6,445 bases of DNA from Desulfurobacteriaceae bacterium (GCA_027064485.1 JAMOPR010000277.1:1-6445); one strand, 5' to 3'. Shown: positions 1-5,720, numbered from the stretch's first letter. Program-made: numbers and translations. The notes: generated by a model not told the origin, from the letters alone.

Positions 1-1
1 G

Positions 2-748
2 TTCTTGTATGTTTTGGTGTTCATTCTGTTTTTATTGTTTTTCCTCTACTTTACTTTTCCGTTTGAAAAGTTTATCGGCAATGCGCTTTGTAAAAGAGGT
101 GTAGAATACGAAGAAGTCGATTTTAAAAGGATTCCTCCAGTTGTTGTTATAAATGGTTTAAAGTATCCTTCTTTACCGTTCGTTGTTGATAGAGTGGAGA
201 TTCATCCTTCTTTGCTCTCACTTTTAAAGCCTTTAAAGAAGTTTTACATTGTTGCAACTTGGTGTGGCGGAAGTTCAATTTTTGATACAACCTATCCGCT
301 GCAGAAGTTGGCTTTTAAAGTTGATGGTGTTAATTTGCCTTGTCTTTTTAAAGACAAATTTAAAAATGTAAAGGGTAAGCTTTATGGAAAAGGAACTTTG
401 ATATTTTCCCGTAAAGGTAAATTGCTTACTGGAGGTAAGGGTAATTTTTACACCAATGATTTAAGAGTGTCTGATTTAAAATTCGGAATTTTTACACTTC
501 CTGATGTAAAAGTAGGTAAGGCAGAGCTTAGTTATGTGGTGAAAGGTAAGAACTACGTTGAGTTAAAGGGAAAAGCAGAGGGTAAGGTTAATGTCAAGGC
601 TGAAGGATTTATGCGGGTTAACTTGAAAGATTTTGGAAGAACTTATTTAAGCCTAAATGTAAAGGTTGTGTTAAAGGAGGGAGCTTTCAAAAACAGACCG
701 TTCAGTTTCAGAATTGCAGGATATTTGTCTAATTTGAGTGTAAGATGA
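2..748 (+). CDS. GspN-like (type II secretion-associated) membrane-anchored protein, 5' end probably outside window
   Basis: The reading frame is open to the left edge. The first possible start inside the window is a TTG at position 5, with no room to see a ribosome binding site, so the true start is probably upstream and the N-terminus is incomplete. From that TTG there are 247 residues. They begin with a very hydrophobic segment (about residues 2-18) followed by TFPFEKF, resembling the N-terminal anchor of GspN-type proteins. The rest (residues 30-247) is predicted beta-rich, with repeated Gly/Lys-containing strands (GKGTLIF, GGKGNFY, LKGKAEGKVNVKAEG) as in the AsmA-like fold of GspN. Four cysteine-poor stretches surround three Cys at about 29, 87 and 113. 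GspN proteins accompany type II secretion in the cell envelope, but no other gsp gene is visible here, so the role is inferred. The stop overlaps the ruvA start (ATGA). The family call is from overall pattern only; another AsmA-like envelope protein is possible. Confidence 0.55.
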   Translation, partial: FLYVLVFILFLLFFLYFTFPFEKFIGNALCKRGVEYEEVDFKRIPPVVVINGLKYPSLPFVVDRVEIHPSLLSLLKPLKKFYIVATWCGGSSIFDTTYPLQKLAFKVDGVNLPCLFKDKFKNVKGKLYGKGTLIFSRKGKLLTGGKGNFYTNDLRVSDLKFGIFTLPDVKVGKAELSYVVKGKNYVELKGKAEGKVNVKAEGFMRVNLKDFGRTYLSLNVKVVLKEGAFKNRPFSFRIAGYLSNLSVR

Positions 749-1305
749 TAGATTACGTTAGAGGGAAAGTTTTTGAGAATTATGGGAATAGTATTTCTGT
801 CTTGTGTGGAAGTATTGCTTATAGAATTTACGTTCCTATCAAGTTGTTAACCTCTGTAAAAAAAGGAGATGATATTGAGCTTTACGTCCACTTTACCATG
901 CCTAAAGAAGGTTCACCTGTCTTATATGGTTTTCAGACGGTTGAAGAGAGAAATCTCTTTGAAACTCTTCTTAAGATTCACGGTGTTGGCGCAAAAGTGG
1001 CGCTGAATGTTGTTTCTTACTTTTCAAAAGAAGAGTTGGAAAATATAGTTATTTCGGAAGATATAGAAACGCTTTCTTCCGTTCCTGGTTTGGGTAAAAA
1101 ACTTTCTCAGAGAATAGTTGTTGAAATGAAGAGTAGAATGGAGAAATCCCCCCACATCCCCCCAGACCTTTTAGAAATTCTCACATCTTTAGGCTACAAA
1201 AAGAGTGAAATAGTAAAGTCTCTCAAAGGTTTTGATTGCAATAAGCCGATAGAAGAACTTGTAAAAGAAGCAGTTACTATACTTTCTGGAAAGTTAGCTA
1301 AATAG
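745..1305 (+). CDS. ruvA: Holliday junction branch migration subunit RuvA
   Basis: RuvA tetramers bind the four-way Holliday junction and load the RuvB helicase motors for branch migration in recombinational repair. The 186 residues are near the usual family length (about 190-205). All three domains are visible: an N-terminal OB fold (about 1-63, opening MIDYVRGKV and ending VLYGF), two helix-hairpin-helix DNA-binding motifs (IHGVGAKVALNVV at 78-90 and VPGLGKKLSQRIV at 113-125), and a C-terminal RuvB-contacting domain (about 141-183, LLEILTSLGYKKSEI). The flexible linker (about 131-141) is short and proline-rich. The acidic pin region that separates strands appears as PKEGSP, with one acidic residue (Glu55) where E. 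coli has two. The ATG overlaps the preceding stop by 4 bases, implying translational coupling. ruvB and ruvC are not in the window. Confidence 0.97.
   Translation: MIDYVRGKVFENYGNSISVLCGSIAYRIYVPIKLLTSVKKGDDIELYVHFTMPKEGSPVLYGFQTVEERNLFETLLKIHGVGAKVALNVVSYFSKEELENIVISEDIETLSSVPGLGKKLSQRIVVEMKSRMEKSPHIPPDLLEILTSLGYKKSEIVKSLKGFDCNKPIEELVKEAVTILSGKLAK
1146..1164 (+). repeat. Two ATCCCCCCA copies (C6 runs) in the ruvA linker
   Basis: ATCCCCCCA occurs at 1146-1154 and again at 1156-1164, a 10-base period, giving two C6 runs in otherwise AT-rich DNA. They encode the Pro-containing linker SPHIPPD between the RuvA DNA-binding and RuvB-binding domains. Confidence 0.8.
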
Positions 1306-1320
1306 TTTCCCCTTAATTGT

Positions 1321-1324
1321 GGAG
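1321..1324 (+). promoter_or_regulatory. Shine-Dalgarno site that sets the phosphatase start
   Basis: GGAG lies 6 bases before the ATG at 1331. It sits downstream of an alternative in-frame GTG at 1319, so it supports ATG 1331 as the start rather than the longer GTG version. Confidence 0.7.
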
Positions 1325-1330
1325 TTGATT

Positions 1331-2113
1331 ATGGAGATTTTGGATGTTGCTTTAAAGGCGGCTGAAGAAGCCTCTAAAGTTTTAATGGAATACTTTGGGA
1401 AGCTTTCCTCTCTGGAAATTGAAGAAAAGAGTAAGAACGATTACGTTACAGAGGCTGACAAAAAATCAGAAATGGTTATTATTAAGACTATACAAGGCTA
1501 TTTCCCCCAACACACTATAATTGCAGAGGAAAACGGCGGGAAAGAAGGAAATGAGTGGAAGTGGTATATAGACCCGCTCGATGGAACGAAAAACTTTATT
1601 CACGGTTTACCGGTTTTTTGCGTTTCTATCGGCGTAGAGAGAGGAGATGAATTGGTAGCTGCTGTAATAGGAGCGCCAGCGTTAGGGGAGGTTTACGTGG
1701 CGGAGAAAGGTTCTGGCGCTTACTGTAATGGCAAGAGAATAAATGTTAGTAACAGACCTTTTGATGAGGCGCTTGTGGCAACGGGATTTCCTTTCAGAGG
1801 GAAGAATCTGTTGGATGATTATCTGGTGTGTTTTAAAGAGGTATTTTTAAAAGTTTCAGGTGTTAGGCGGTGTGGTTCTGCAGCTATGGATTTGGCTTAC
1901 ACTGCTAAAGGAGTGTTTGACGGATTTTGGGAGATGTCTCTTCATCCGTGGGATATAGCGGCTGGAGTTTTACTTGTTGAAGAGGCAGGTGGCGTTGTCA
2001 GTGATTTTAAAGGTGAGAAAGGATACTTAGAGAGCGGTAACATAATAGGTGCTTCAAAAAATACTTATGCTGGGCTTTACGAAATTGTAAACAGACATTT
2101 GGGAAATAGGTGA
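1331..2113 (+). CDS. Inositol monophosphatase family protein (IMPase/FBPase-type phosphatase)
   Basis: A Mg2+-dependent, Li+-sensitive-type sugar phosphatase of 260 residues, the usual size for the SuhB/IMPase family. The conserved elements are in order: NDYVTEAD (37-43), the metal-binding Glu of AEEN (66/67), DPLDGTKNF (D81, D84, G85, T86) and the C-terminal HPWDIAAG (205-212, metal-binding D208). All metal ligands are present, so it should be active. Likely substrates are inositol-1-phosphate, fructose-1,6-bisphosphate or related sugar phosphates. In thermophiles this family often has dual IMPase/FBPase activity, which cannot be decided from sequence alone. A GTG at 1319 would add four residues, but ATG 1331 has a well-placed GGAG and matches typical family N-termini. 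The stop overlaps the next ATG by one base (TGATG), so the downstream toxin-antitoxin pair is probably translationally coupled to it. Confidence 0.93.
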   Translation: MEILDVALKAAEEASKVLMEYFGKLSSLEIEEKSKNDYVTEADKKSEMVIIKTIQGYFPQHTIIAEENGGKEGNEWKWYIDPLDGTKNFIHGLPVFCVSIGVERGDELVAAVIGAPALGEVYVAEKGSGAYCNGKRINVSNRPFDEALVATGFPFRGKNLLDDYLVCFKEVFLKVSGVRRCGSAAMDLAYTAKGVFDGFWEMSLHPWDIAAGVLLVEEAGGVVSDFKGEKGYLESGNIIGASKNTYAGLYEIVNRHLGNR

Positions 2114-2403
2114 TGAGAAAAGAGGAAATTATTCAGAAGTTGAAAAGATATAAGCCTGTTTTGGAAGAAAAGTATGGTGTGATTAAAGTGGGAATTTTCG
2201 GTTCTGTGGCAAGGGGAGATGAATCGGACAGGAGTGATATAGATATAGTTGTAGAACTGAAGGAGATATCTCCTTTTATCTTAGTAGATATTAAAAGAGA
2301 ACTTACTAAGTTGCTGGAATGTGAAGTGGATGTAGTTAGGTTAAGAAAGAATCTTAACAGAATGTTAAAAAGGAGAATAGAAAAGGAAGCAATATATGTA
2401 TGA
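2113..2403 (+). CDS. mntA: MntA-type minimal nucleotidyltransferase (antitoxin)
   Basis: A 96-residue minimal nucleotidyltransferase of the DNA polymerase beta superfamily. The active-site signature is complete: FGSVARGD followed by SDIDIVV gives GSx10DxD with G30, S31, D42 and D44, and a third acidic residue, D73, in the CEVDVV strand. In characterised MntA-HepT pairs this protein AMPylates a tyrosine of the HEPN toxin and neutralises it. The adjacent gene encodes exactly such a toxin with an intact target motif, so the same role is inferred here. The ATG overlaps the phosphatase stop by one base; a GTG three bases upstream would add one residue and is less likely. The 3' end overlaps the toxin gene by 8 bases. 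Antitoxin before toxin, with overlap, is a common arrangement for such modules. Confidence 0.88.
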   Translation: MRKEEIIQKLKRYKPVLEEKYGVIKVGIFGSVARGDESDRSDIDIVVELKEISPFILVDIKRELTKLLECEVDVVRLRKNLNRMLKRRIEKEAIYV

Positions 2404-2782
2404 TAGAGAGTTGTTACTAGAGATATTATGCCAGATAGAAAAGTCTATTAATACTATTTTACGACGAGTTTCAATAATAAATGGGCCTAATGACTTTATA
2501 GAAAATGAAGAAGGTTTGGAGAAGTTGGATTCTGTATGCATGCAACTTATAGCTATAGGAGAAGCGCTAAAGCAAATAGATAAAGTTACTAAGGGTAAAT
2601 TTTTGTCTCAGTATCCTGAAGTTGAATGGGATAAAGCGAAGAAAATGAGAGATGTTATTGCACACCACTATTTTGATGTGGACGAAGAGATTGTGTTCGT
2701 GGTATGTAAGGAAGAACTACCTAAAATGTTGAATGTTATCAAGAAGATGAAAAATGATATTGGCAATATAAAGGAGGTATAG
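2396..2782 (+). CDS. hepT: HepT-type HEPN ribonuclease toxin (DUF86)
   Basis: A 128-residue, all-helical DUF86/HEPN protein. The catalytic motif RX4HXY is intact as RDVIAHHY (R85, H90, Y92). In characterised HepT proteins the Arg and His form the RNase active site across a dimer and the Tyr is AMPylated by MntA. Other family features are the central SVCMQLIAIGEAL helix (46-58) and the PEVEWDKAKKMRD run leading into the motif. The product is expected to be a cytoplasmic RNase toxin, held inactive by the upstream nucleotidyltransferase. The ATG lies within the last codons of the antitoxin gene, with AAGGAAG a few bases upstream. The last codons contain the AGGAGG that serves the mrp gene, so the module is embedded tightly between housekeeping genes. 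Confidence 0.9.
   Translation: MYDRELLLEILCQIEKSINTILRRVSIINGPNDFIENEEGLEKLDSVCMQLIAIGEALKQIDKVTKGKFLSQYPEVEWDKAKKMRDVIAHHYFDVDEEIVFVVCKEELPKMLNVIKKMKNDIGNIKEV
2772..2777 (+). promoter_or_regulatory. Shine-Dalgarno site for mrp, inside the hepT 3' end
   Basis: A consensus AGGAGG lies 8 bases before the ATG at 2786. It is also read as codons of the last residues of the HEPN protein, so loss of the toxin gene's 3' end would affect mrp translation. Confidence 0.8.
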
Positions 2783-2785
2783 AAG

Positions 2786-3655
2786 ATGGCTTATGATGAA
2801 AAGAAATGTGAAGGATGTGCTTTTAAAAGTAAGTGTGAAACAGCAAAAGACCCTATGGAAGTAAAGCTTACCTGTAATCTTTCTAAGATAAAGCACAGGA
2901 TAGGTGTTTTGAGCGGTAAGGGCGGTGTTGGAAAAACTACTGTTGCTACGAACATTGCTACTGAGCTTGCAAAAAGAGGATATAAGGTAGGTTTACTTGA
3001 CGCTGACCTTCATGGACCGAACGTCGCAAAGATGCTTGGTGCAGAAGGAGAAAAACTTTTTGCAGACCCTGAAACTCAAACGATAAAACCTTTTATTCCT
3101 GAAGGTATGCCTAATTTAAAAGTTGTTTCTATGGCTTTTCTTTTGGAAAATCCCGACCAGCCGGTGGTATGGCGCGGACCTTTAAAGCATCAGGCTATAA
3201 AGCAGTTTTTGGCAGAAATTGACTGGGGTAACCTTGATTACCTCATTATAGACCTTCCACCTGGAACGGGTGATGAGGCATTAAGTGTAGCACAGCTTAT
3301 TAAACCTATGGATGGCTTTGTTGTTGTTACGACGCCGCAGGAAGTTTCTCTTCTTGATACTCGTAAATCTATTAGCTTTGCGAAAATGGTAAACGTTCCA
3401 GTGCTTGGAATAATTGAAAACATGAGCGGATTTATCTGCCCTCACTGTGGTAAAAGGGTAGATTTATTCAAAGTCGGTGGCGGTGAAAAAGCGGCTAAAG
3501 AGCTTGGGATTCCGTTTTTGGGTAGAATACCAATAGAACCTTCGGTTGTGGAAGCAGGTGATGAAGGTAAACCTGTTGTGATTGCGTATCCTGACAGTGC
3601 TTCCGCAAAGGCGTTTTCTGAAATAGTGGATAAACTTTTAGAGGAAGTGAAATAA
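2786..3655 (+). CDS. mrp: Mrp/NBP35/ApbC-type iron-sulfur carrier ATPase
   Basis: A 289-residue P-loop NTPase of the Mrp/NBP35 (ApbC) branch of the MinD/ParA-like family, which binds and delivers Fe-S clusters in the cytoplasm. Visible elements are the deviant Walker A GKGGVGKT (44-51), LDADLHGPN (71-79), the switch-II-like DLPPGTGD (156-163), PQEVSLLD near 184-191, and the C-terminal ICPHCG whose C218 and C221 bridge a cluster at the dimer interface. The N-terminus carries extra cysteines (C8-x2-C11-x5-C17 and C30), recalling the N-terminal ferredoxin-like Cys motif of NBP35 rather than the MIP18-like domain of many bacterial Mrp proteins. It is preceded by a strong AGGAGG. The stop overlaps the next gene by one base (TAATG). 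It may supply clusters to Fe-S proteins such as the NapH-like protein downstream; that link is inferred from position only. Confidence 0.95.
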   Translation: MAYDEKKCEGCAFKSKCETAKDPMEVKLTCNLSKIKHRIGVLSGKGGVGKTTVATNIATELAKRGYKVGLLDADLHGPNVAKMLGAEGEKLFADPETQTIKPFIPEGMPNLKVVSMAFLLENPDQPVVWRGPLKHQAIKQFLAEIDWGNLDYLIIDLPPGTGDEALSVAQLIKPMDGFVVVTTPQEVSLLDTRKSISFAKMVNVPVLGIIENMSGFICPHCGKRVDLFKVGGGEKAAKELGIPFLGRIPIEPSVVEAGDEGKPVVIAYPDSASAKAFSEIVDKLLEEVK

Positions 3656-3879
3656 TGGATTACAAAGAGAGAATAGTAAGAAACCCTAAAATTTTGAGTG
3701 GTAAACCGGTAATAAAGGGAACGAGAATTCCGGTGAGTTTAATTTTAGAAAGGTTAAGTGAAGGCGTTTCTTGTGAGGAATTGCTGAAGATGTATCCTAC
3801 ATTGGAAAAAGAAGATATCATGGCGGCTATTGCTTATTCTGCTGATGTTATAAAGAAAGAGGTTTTGGTTGAGTATTAG
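3655..3879 (+). CDS. DUF433 antitoxin-like protein (VapB45 type)
   Basis: A 74-residue DUF433 protein. The hallmark pattern is clear: RIVRNPKILSGKPVIKGTRI (7-26) followed by PVSLILERLSEG, then a helix-turn-helix-like C-terminal part (CEELLKMYPTLEKEDIMAAIAY). DUF433 proteins commonly pair with a downstream DUF5615 PIN-like protein, as in the mycobacterial VapBC45 pair, and act as antitoxin and DNA-binding regulator. The next gene is exactly this partner. The ATG overlaps the mrp stop by one base, with GAGGAAG about 7 bases upstream. The gene's 3' end overlaps its partner by 11 bases, consistent with coupled synthesis. No separate operator or promoter is visible, so autoregulation, if present, would have to act on a site inside mrp. 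Confidence 0.88.
   Translation: MDYKERIVRNPKILSGKPVIKGTRIPVSLILERLSEGVSCEELLKMYPTLEKEDIMAAIAYSADVIKKEVLVEY
3856..3862 (+). promoter_or_regulatory. Shine-Dalgarno site supporting the TTG start of the DUF5615 gene
   Basis: AAAGAGG lies 6 bases before the TTG at 3869, inside the end of the DUF433 gene. It supports use of a TTG start for the toxin-like partner, which has no ATG or GTG at the expected N-terminus. Confidence 0.65.
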
Positions 3880-4222
3880 AATTTTAGCTGATGAGAATGT
3901 TAACTATGAGATAACAAAAGCTTTAAGAGAAGATGGGTTTGAAGTTGTTTCTGTTGCTGAAATTTCACCTGGAATTACAGATTTTGAAGTTATTGAACTT
4001 GCAGTGAAGTTAAATGCTGTTATTTTGACTGAGGATTCGGATTTTGGAAGATTGGTATTTTCCTGTGGAAATAAAACGAATGGAGTTATTTATTTGCGTT
4101 ACTCAGCGAGAGAAAAAGAAGAGGTTGTTAAAACTTTGGTTGAATTTTTAAAGACGCAAAAAGAGTTGTGTGGTAAGTTTATAGTGGTTACTTTGAAAAA
4201 AGTAAGAATTAGGAGTATTTAA
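3869..4222 (+). CDS. DUF5615 PIN-like toxin (VapC45 type)
   Basis: A 117-residue DUF5615 protein with a PIN-like fold, predicted to be an Mg2+-dependent RNase. Key acidic residues are present: the N-terminal strand RILADENV (D8, E9, N10), the ITDFEVIELA helix (D38, E40) and VILTEDSDFG (E55, D56, D58), followed by GVIYLRYS and a C-terminal GKFIVVTLKKVRIR strand pair. All landmarks are intact, so it should be functional. Translation starts at TTG (3869), chosen because it gives the family-typical N-terminus and has AAAGAGG 6 bases upstream. The rare start and the overlap with the antitoxin gene would keep toxin synthesis low and dependent on the upstream gene. The stop TAA is followed at once, in the same frame, by the TTG of the next small gene. 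Confidence 0.87.
   Translation: MSIRILADENVNYEITKALREDGFEVVSVAEISPGITDFEVIELAVKLNAVILTEDSDFGRLVFSCGNKTNGVIYLRYSAREKEEVVKTLVEFLKTQKELCGKFIVVTLKKVRIRSI
4211..4215 (+). promoter_or_regulatory. Shine-Dalgarno site for the 50-residue CXXC protein
   Basis: AGGAG lies 7 bases before the TTG at 4223, within the final codons of the DUF5615 gene. Since an in-frame TAA sits directly before that TTG, translation of the small gene cannot begin further upstream. Confidence 0.65.
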
Positions 4223-4375
4223 TTGCAGTTAAAAACCCGTATTAAGAAGGTTGTGGCGGGGGGGATTTTCCTCCTTGCCGTTTTATTTATAGTTGTTGGT
4301 GTTTTGAGAGATGAAGCTTGGACGGTATGGAACAACGCCAAAATACTTTGTCTTACGTGTATAGGGATTAAGTGA
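4223..4375 (+). CDS. Small single-TM protein with C-terminal CXXC (CD1871A-like)
   Basis: A 50-residue protein starting at TTG with AGGAG upstream. It has a basic N-terminus (K4, R6, K8, K9), one transmembrane helix (about 10-28, VVAGGIFLLAVLFIVVGVL), a short linker with two Trp (33 and 36) and a C-terminal CLTCIG (C43, C46). By the positive-inside rule the N-terminus faces the cytoplasm and the CXXC faces outside. The pattern of TM helix plus a terminal C-x-x-C-I-G matches, from memory, small proteins named CD1871A-family CXXC proteins, which occur next to 4Fe-4S membrane proteins, as here. The function of that family is not established; a thiol-disulfide or metal-binding partner of the downstream membrane protein is inferred. 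The stop overlaps the next ATG (TGATG). A G7 run at 4258-4264 encodes part of the TM helix. Confidence 0.75.
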   Translation: MQLKTRIKKVVAGGIFLLAVLFIVVGVLRDEAWTVWNNAKILCLTCIGIK

Positions 4376-5211
4376 TGTTACCCGTGAGCTGGTTTAAAAA
4401 TAGGCGCTTTTATCAAATTTTAACGGCTTTTACGGCAAACTTTCAACTCTTTAATTTCATTGCAGCAAGACTTTATACCGGGAAATTAAAATTTATCCCT
4501 TTTCCGATAATGAACTGTTACGCCTGCCCTGCTTCCGTTTTTGCTTGTCCTATCGGAACGCTTTCGCATTTTTTAGTTATTTCTAAAATTCCGCTTTTAG
4601 TGATTGGAATAATTTCTGCTGTTGCTTCTACTTTCGGCAGATGGATATGCGGATGGGTGTGTCCTTTTGGGTTGCTTCAGGATTTACTCAATAAAATTCC
4701 ATCGGCTGAAATTAAACCGCCTGAGTTTTTATCTTATTTTAAATATGTTTTCCTTATCTTGTTAGTTATTCTTTTACCTTTCTTCTTTAAAGAACACTAC
4801 TTTTGCATGGTCTGTCCTACTGGAACGATAGAAGCCGGACTTTATTGGGTTGCCGTAAACAGCATGATACTCAACATGGCAGGTGCGTTCTTTCTGTTTA
4901 AAGTTGCAACAGCTTCTGCGTTTCTCTATTTTTCTGTTTTTATCAAAAGACCTTTTTGTCGTTATGTTTGCCCTTTAGGTGCTCTGTTTTCTCTTTTCAA
5001 TAAGTTGAGTATCGTTGATTTCAGTGTTGACAGAAAAAACTGTATAGAGTGTGGATTGTGCAAAAAATCCTGTCCTGTTGACCTTTTCATTTATAAAGAT
5101 GCTAATTCACTTTCCTGTTTGAGATGCTTAAACTGCGTTAGAGTTTGTCCAGTCGTGAAAATAGATTTTCCTTTGGTGAAAAATGGAGTTAAAACCTTAC
5201 ACTCCAGATGA
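4375..5211 (+). CDS. NapH-like membrane protein with two C-terminal 4Fe-4S motifs
   Basis: A 278-residue polytopic inner-membrane iron-sulfur protein. It has about five hydrophobic segments (roughly 13-31, 70-87, 121-138, 150-166 and 168-190). NapH/NosR-type CPxG motifs occur at CGWVCPFGLLQ (C92, C96) and CRYVCPLG (C195, C199), with additional Cys pairs at CYACPASVFACPIG (C48, C51, C58) and FCMVCPTG (C144, C147). The C-terminus carries two ferredoxin motifs: C223/C226/C229/C233 and C248/C251/C254/C258. Such proteins pass electrons between the membrane quinone pool or cytoplasm and a periplasmic partner. No nap, nos or cco genes are nearby. The coupled CXXC peptide upstream suggests a dedicated thiol-linked electron transfer unit, which is inference. 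The start is ATG overlapping the preceding stop; a GTG one codon upstream is less likely. The 3' end overlaps the next gene by 29 bases. Confidence 0.85.
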   Translation: MLPVSWFKNRRFYQILTAFTANFQLFNFIAARLYTGKLKFIPFPIMNCYACPASVFACPIGTLSHFLVISKIPLLVIGIISAVASTFGRWICGWVCPFGLLQDLLNKIPSAEIKPPEFLSYFKYVFLILLVILLPFFFKEHYFCMVCPTGTIEAGLYWVAVNSMILNMAGAFFLFKVATASAFLYFSVFIKRPFCRYVCPLGALFSLFNKLSIVDFSVDRKNCIECGLCKKSCPVDLFIYKDANSLSCLRCLNCVRVCPVVKIDFPLVKNGVKTLHSR

Positions 5212-5548
5212 TTATATCCACCTAATAGGTAAAGCAGTTGAAAACGCTTTGAAAAATGAGTGCTTAATAATTTTCTTTGGTTCTATCCTTACCGATAAGT
5301 TCAGCAGGACTTCAGATATCGATGTTGGTGTTTATTGTGGGAGACCTTTAACGGCTAAGGAATATGTTAATATTCTCAATGAATTAGAAAAAGCTCCGAT
5401 TTTGAGGGATGTTGACCTTATTGACCTTGCTGAGGTGAAAAATGAAGAATTTTTATCCAATGTATTAGATAGAGGAAAGGTGTGGAAAAGTTCAGAAGAA
5501 CTCTTGGAAAGTTTGAAAAAGCAGTTGGAAAGTTTGAAGAAGCGTTAG
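5183..5548 (+). CDS. Second minimal nucleotidyltransferase (HI0073/MntA-like antitoxin candidate)
   Basis: A 121-residue minimal nucleotidyltransferase. The signature FFGSILTDKF followed by SRTSDIDVGV gives GSx10DxD (G33, S34, D45, D47), with a third acidic residue, D78, in LRDVDLID, so the active site is complete. It differs from the MntA protein earlier in the window in having a longer N-terminus and a Lys/Glu-rich C-terminal tail (LESLKKQ then LESLKKR) encoded by a 21-bp tandem repeat. The partner downstream is a HEPN protein of the nucleotidyltransferase substrate-binding (HI0074) type, so an AMPylating antitoxin role is inferred. The ATG is 29 bases inside the NapH-like gene, with only a weak GGTG upstream, so translation may depend on coupling. 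The 3' end overlaps the partner by 67 bases. Confidence 0.85.
   Translation: MELKPYTPDDYIHLIGKAVENALKNECLIIFFGSILTDKFSRTSDIDVGVYCGRPLTAKEYVNILNELEKAPILRDVDLIDLAEVKNEEFLSNVLDRGKVWKSSEELLESLKKQLESLKKR
5471..5480 (+). promoter_or_regulatory. Shine-Dalgarno region for the GTG-started HEPN gene
   Basis: AGAGGAAAGG ends one base before the GTG at 5482; its GAGG portion is 7 bases away. The region supports GTG 5482 as the HEPN start although it lies well inside the nucleotidyltransferase gene. Confidence 0.55.
5504..5545 (+). repeat. 21-bp tandem repeat (2 copies) in the nucleotidyltransferase/HEPN overlap
   Basis: Copies at 5504-5524 and 5525-5545 match at 18 of 21 positions. The unit is seven codons, so it encodes a heptad in both overlapping frames: LESLKKQ/LESLKKR at the nucleotidyltransferase C-terminus and GKFEKAV/GKFEEAL near the HEPN N-terminus. 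A more diverged related stretch precedes it from about 5483. Confidence 0.85.
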
Positions 5549-5694
5549 AGAGTCTAAAAGAGTGGGGAATTCCTGAAGAACTTTTGGTGGAAGTTATTAC
5601 GAAGAGATTTGAATATACTTTTGAGTCTATGTGGAAAACAGTGAAAGAGTATTTAAGGTTTCAGGGTATAGAGTGTAATTCCCCTCGTTCCTGT

Positions 5695-5720
5695 TTTAGA
5701 GTATCGTGCCTTTAGAGTAT
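5695..5720 (+). repeat. 10-bp direct repeat (16-bp period) at the frameshift
   Basis: TTTAGAGTAT occurs at 5695-5704 and 5711-5720, directly spanning the interval where the HEPN reading frame changes. Such a short direct repeat is a plausible slippage or deletion site, but adding or removing one 16-bp unit does not by itself produce an open frame. Confidence 0.75.

Noticed and set aside
1319..1330. Upstream GTG start for the phosphatase
   Set aside because: The GGAG that would serve translation lies inside this extension and is well spaced for the ATG at 1331, so the longer version is unlikely.
1306..1330. Promoter or terminator in the longest intergenic gap
   Set aside because: Only about 25 bases, with no stem-loop plus T-run and no spaced -35/-10 pair that I can support.
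3238..3423. 61-codon open frame on the - strand
   Set aside because: It lies wholly inside the well-supported mrp gene, opposite its conserved DLPPGTGD region, has no recognisable domain, and is best explained as an antisense shadow.
3869..4375. Readthrough fusion of the DUF5615 protein with the CXXC peptide (same frame, separated only by TAA)
   Set aside because: The DUF5615 protein is complete at its usual length, the small gene has its own AGGAG and TTG start, and its basic N-terminus plus TM helix make sense as an independent protein.
5692..5712. Programmed -1 frameshift joining the two HEPN halves
   Set aside because: The permitted interval has no X-XXY-YYZ slippery heptamer, and slipping at the TTT codon (5695) leads straight into a TAG at 5697. 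Mutation or sequencing error is more likely.
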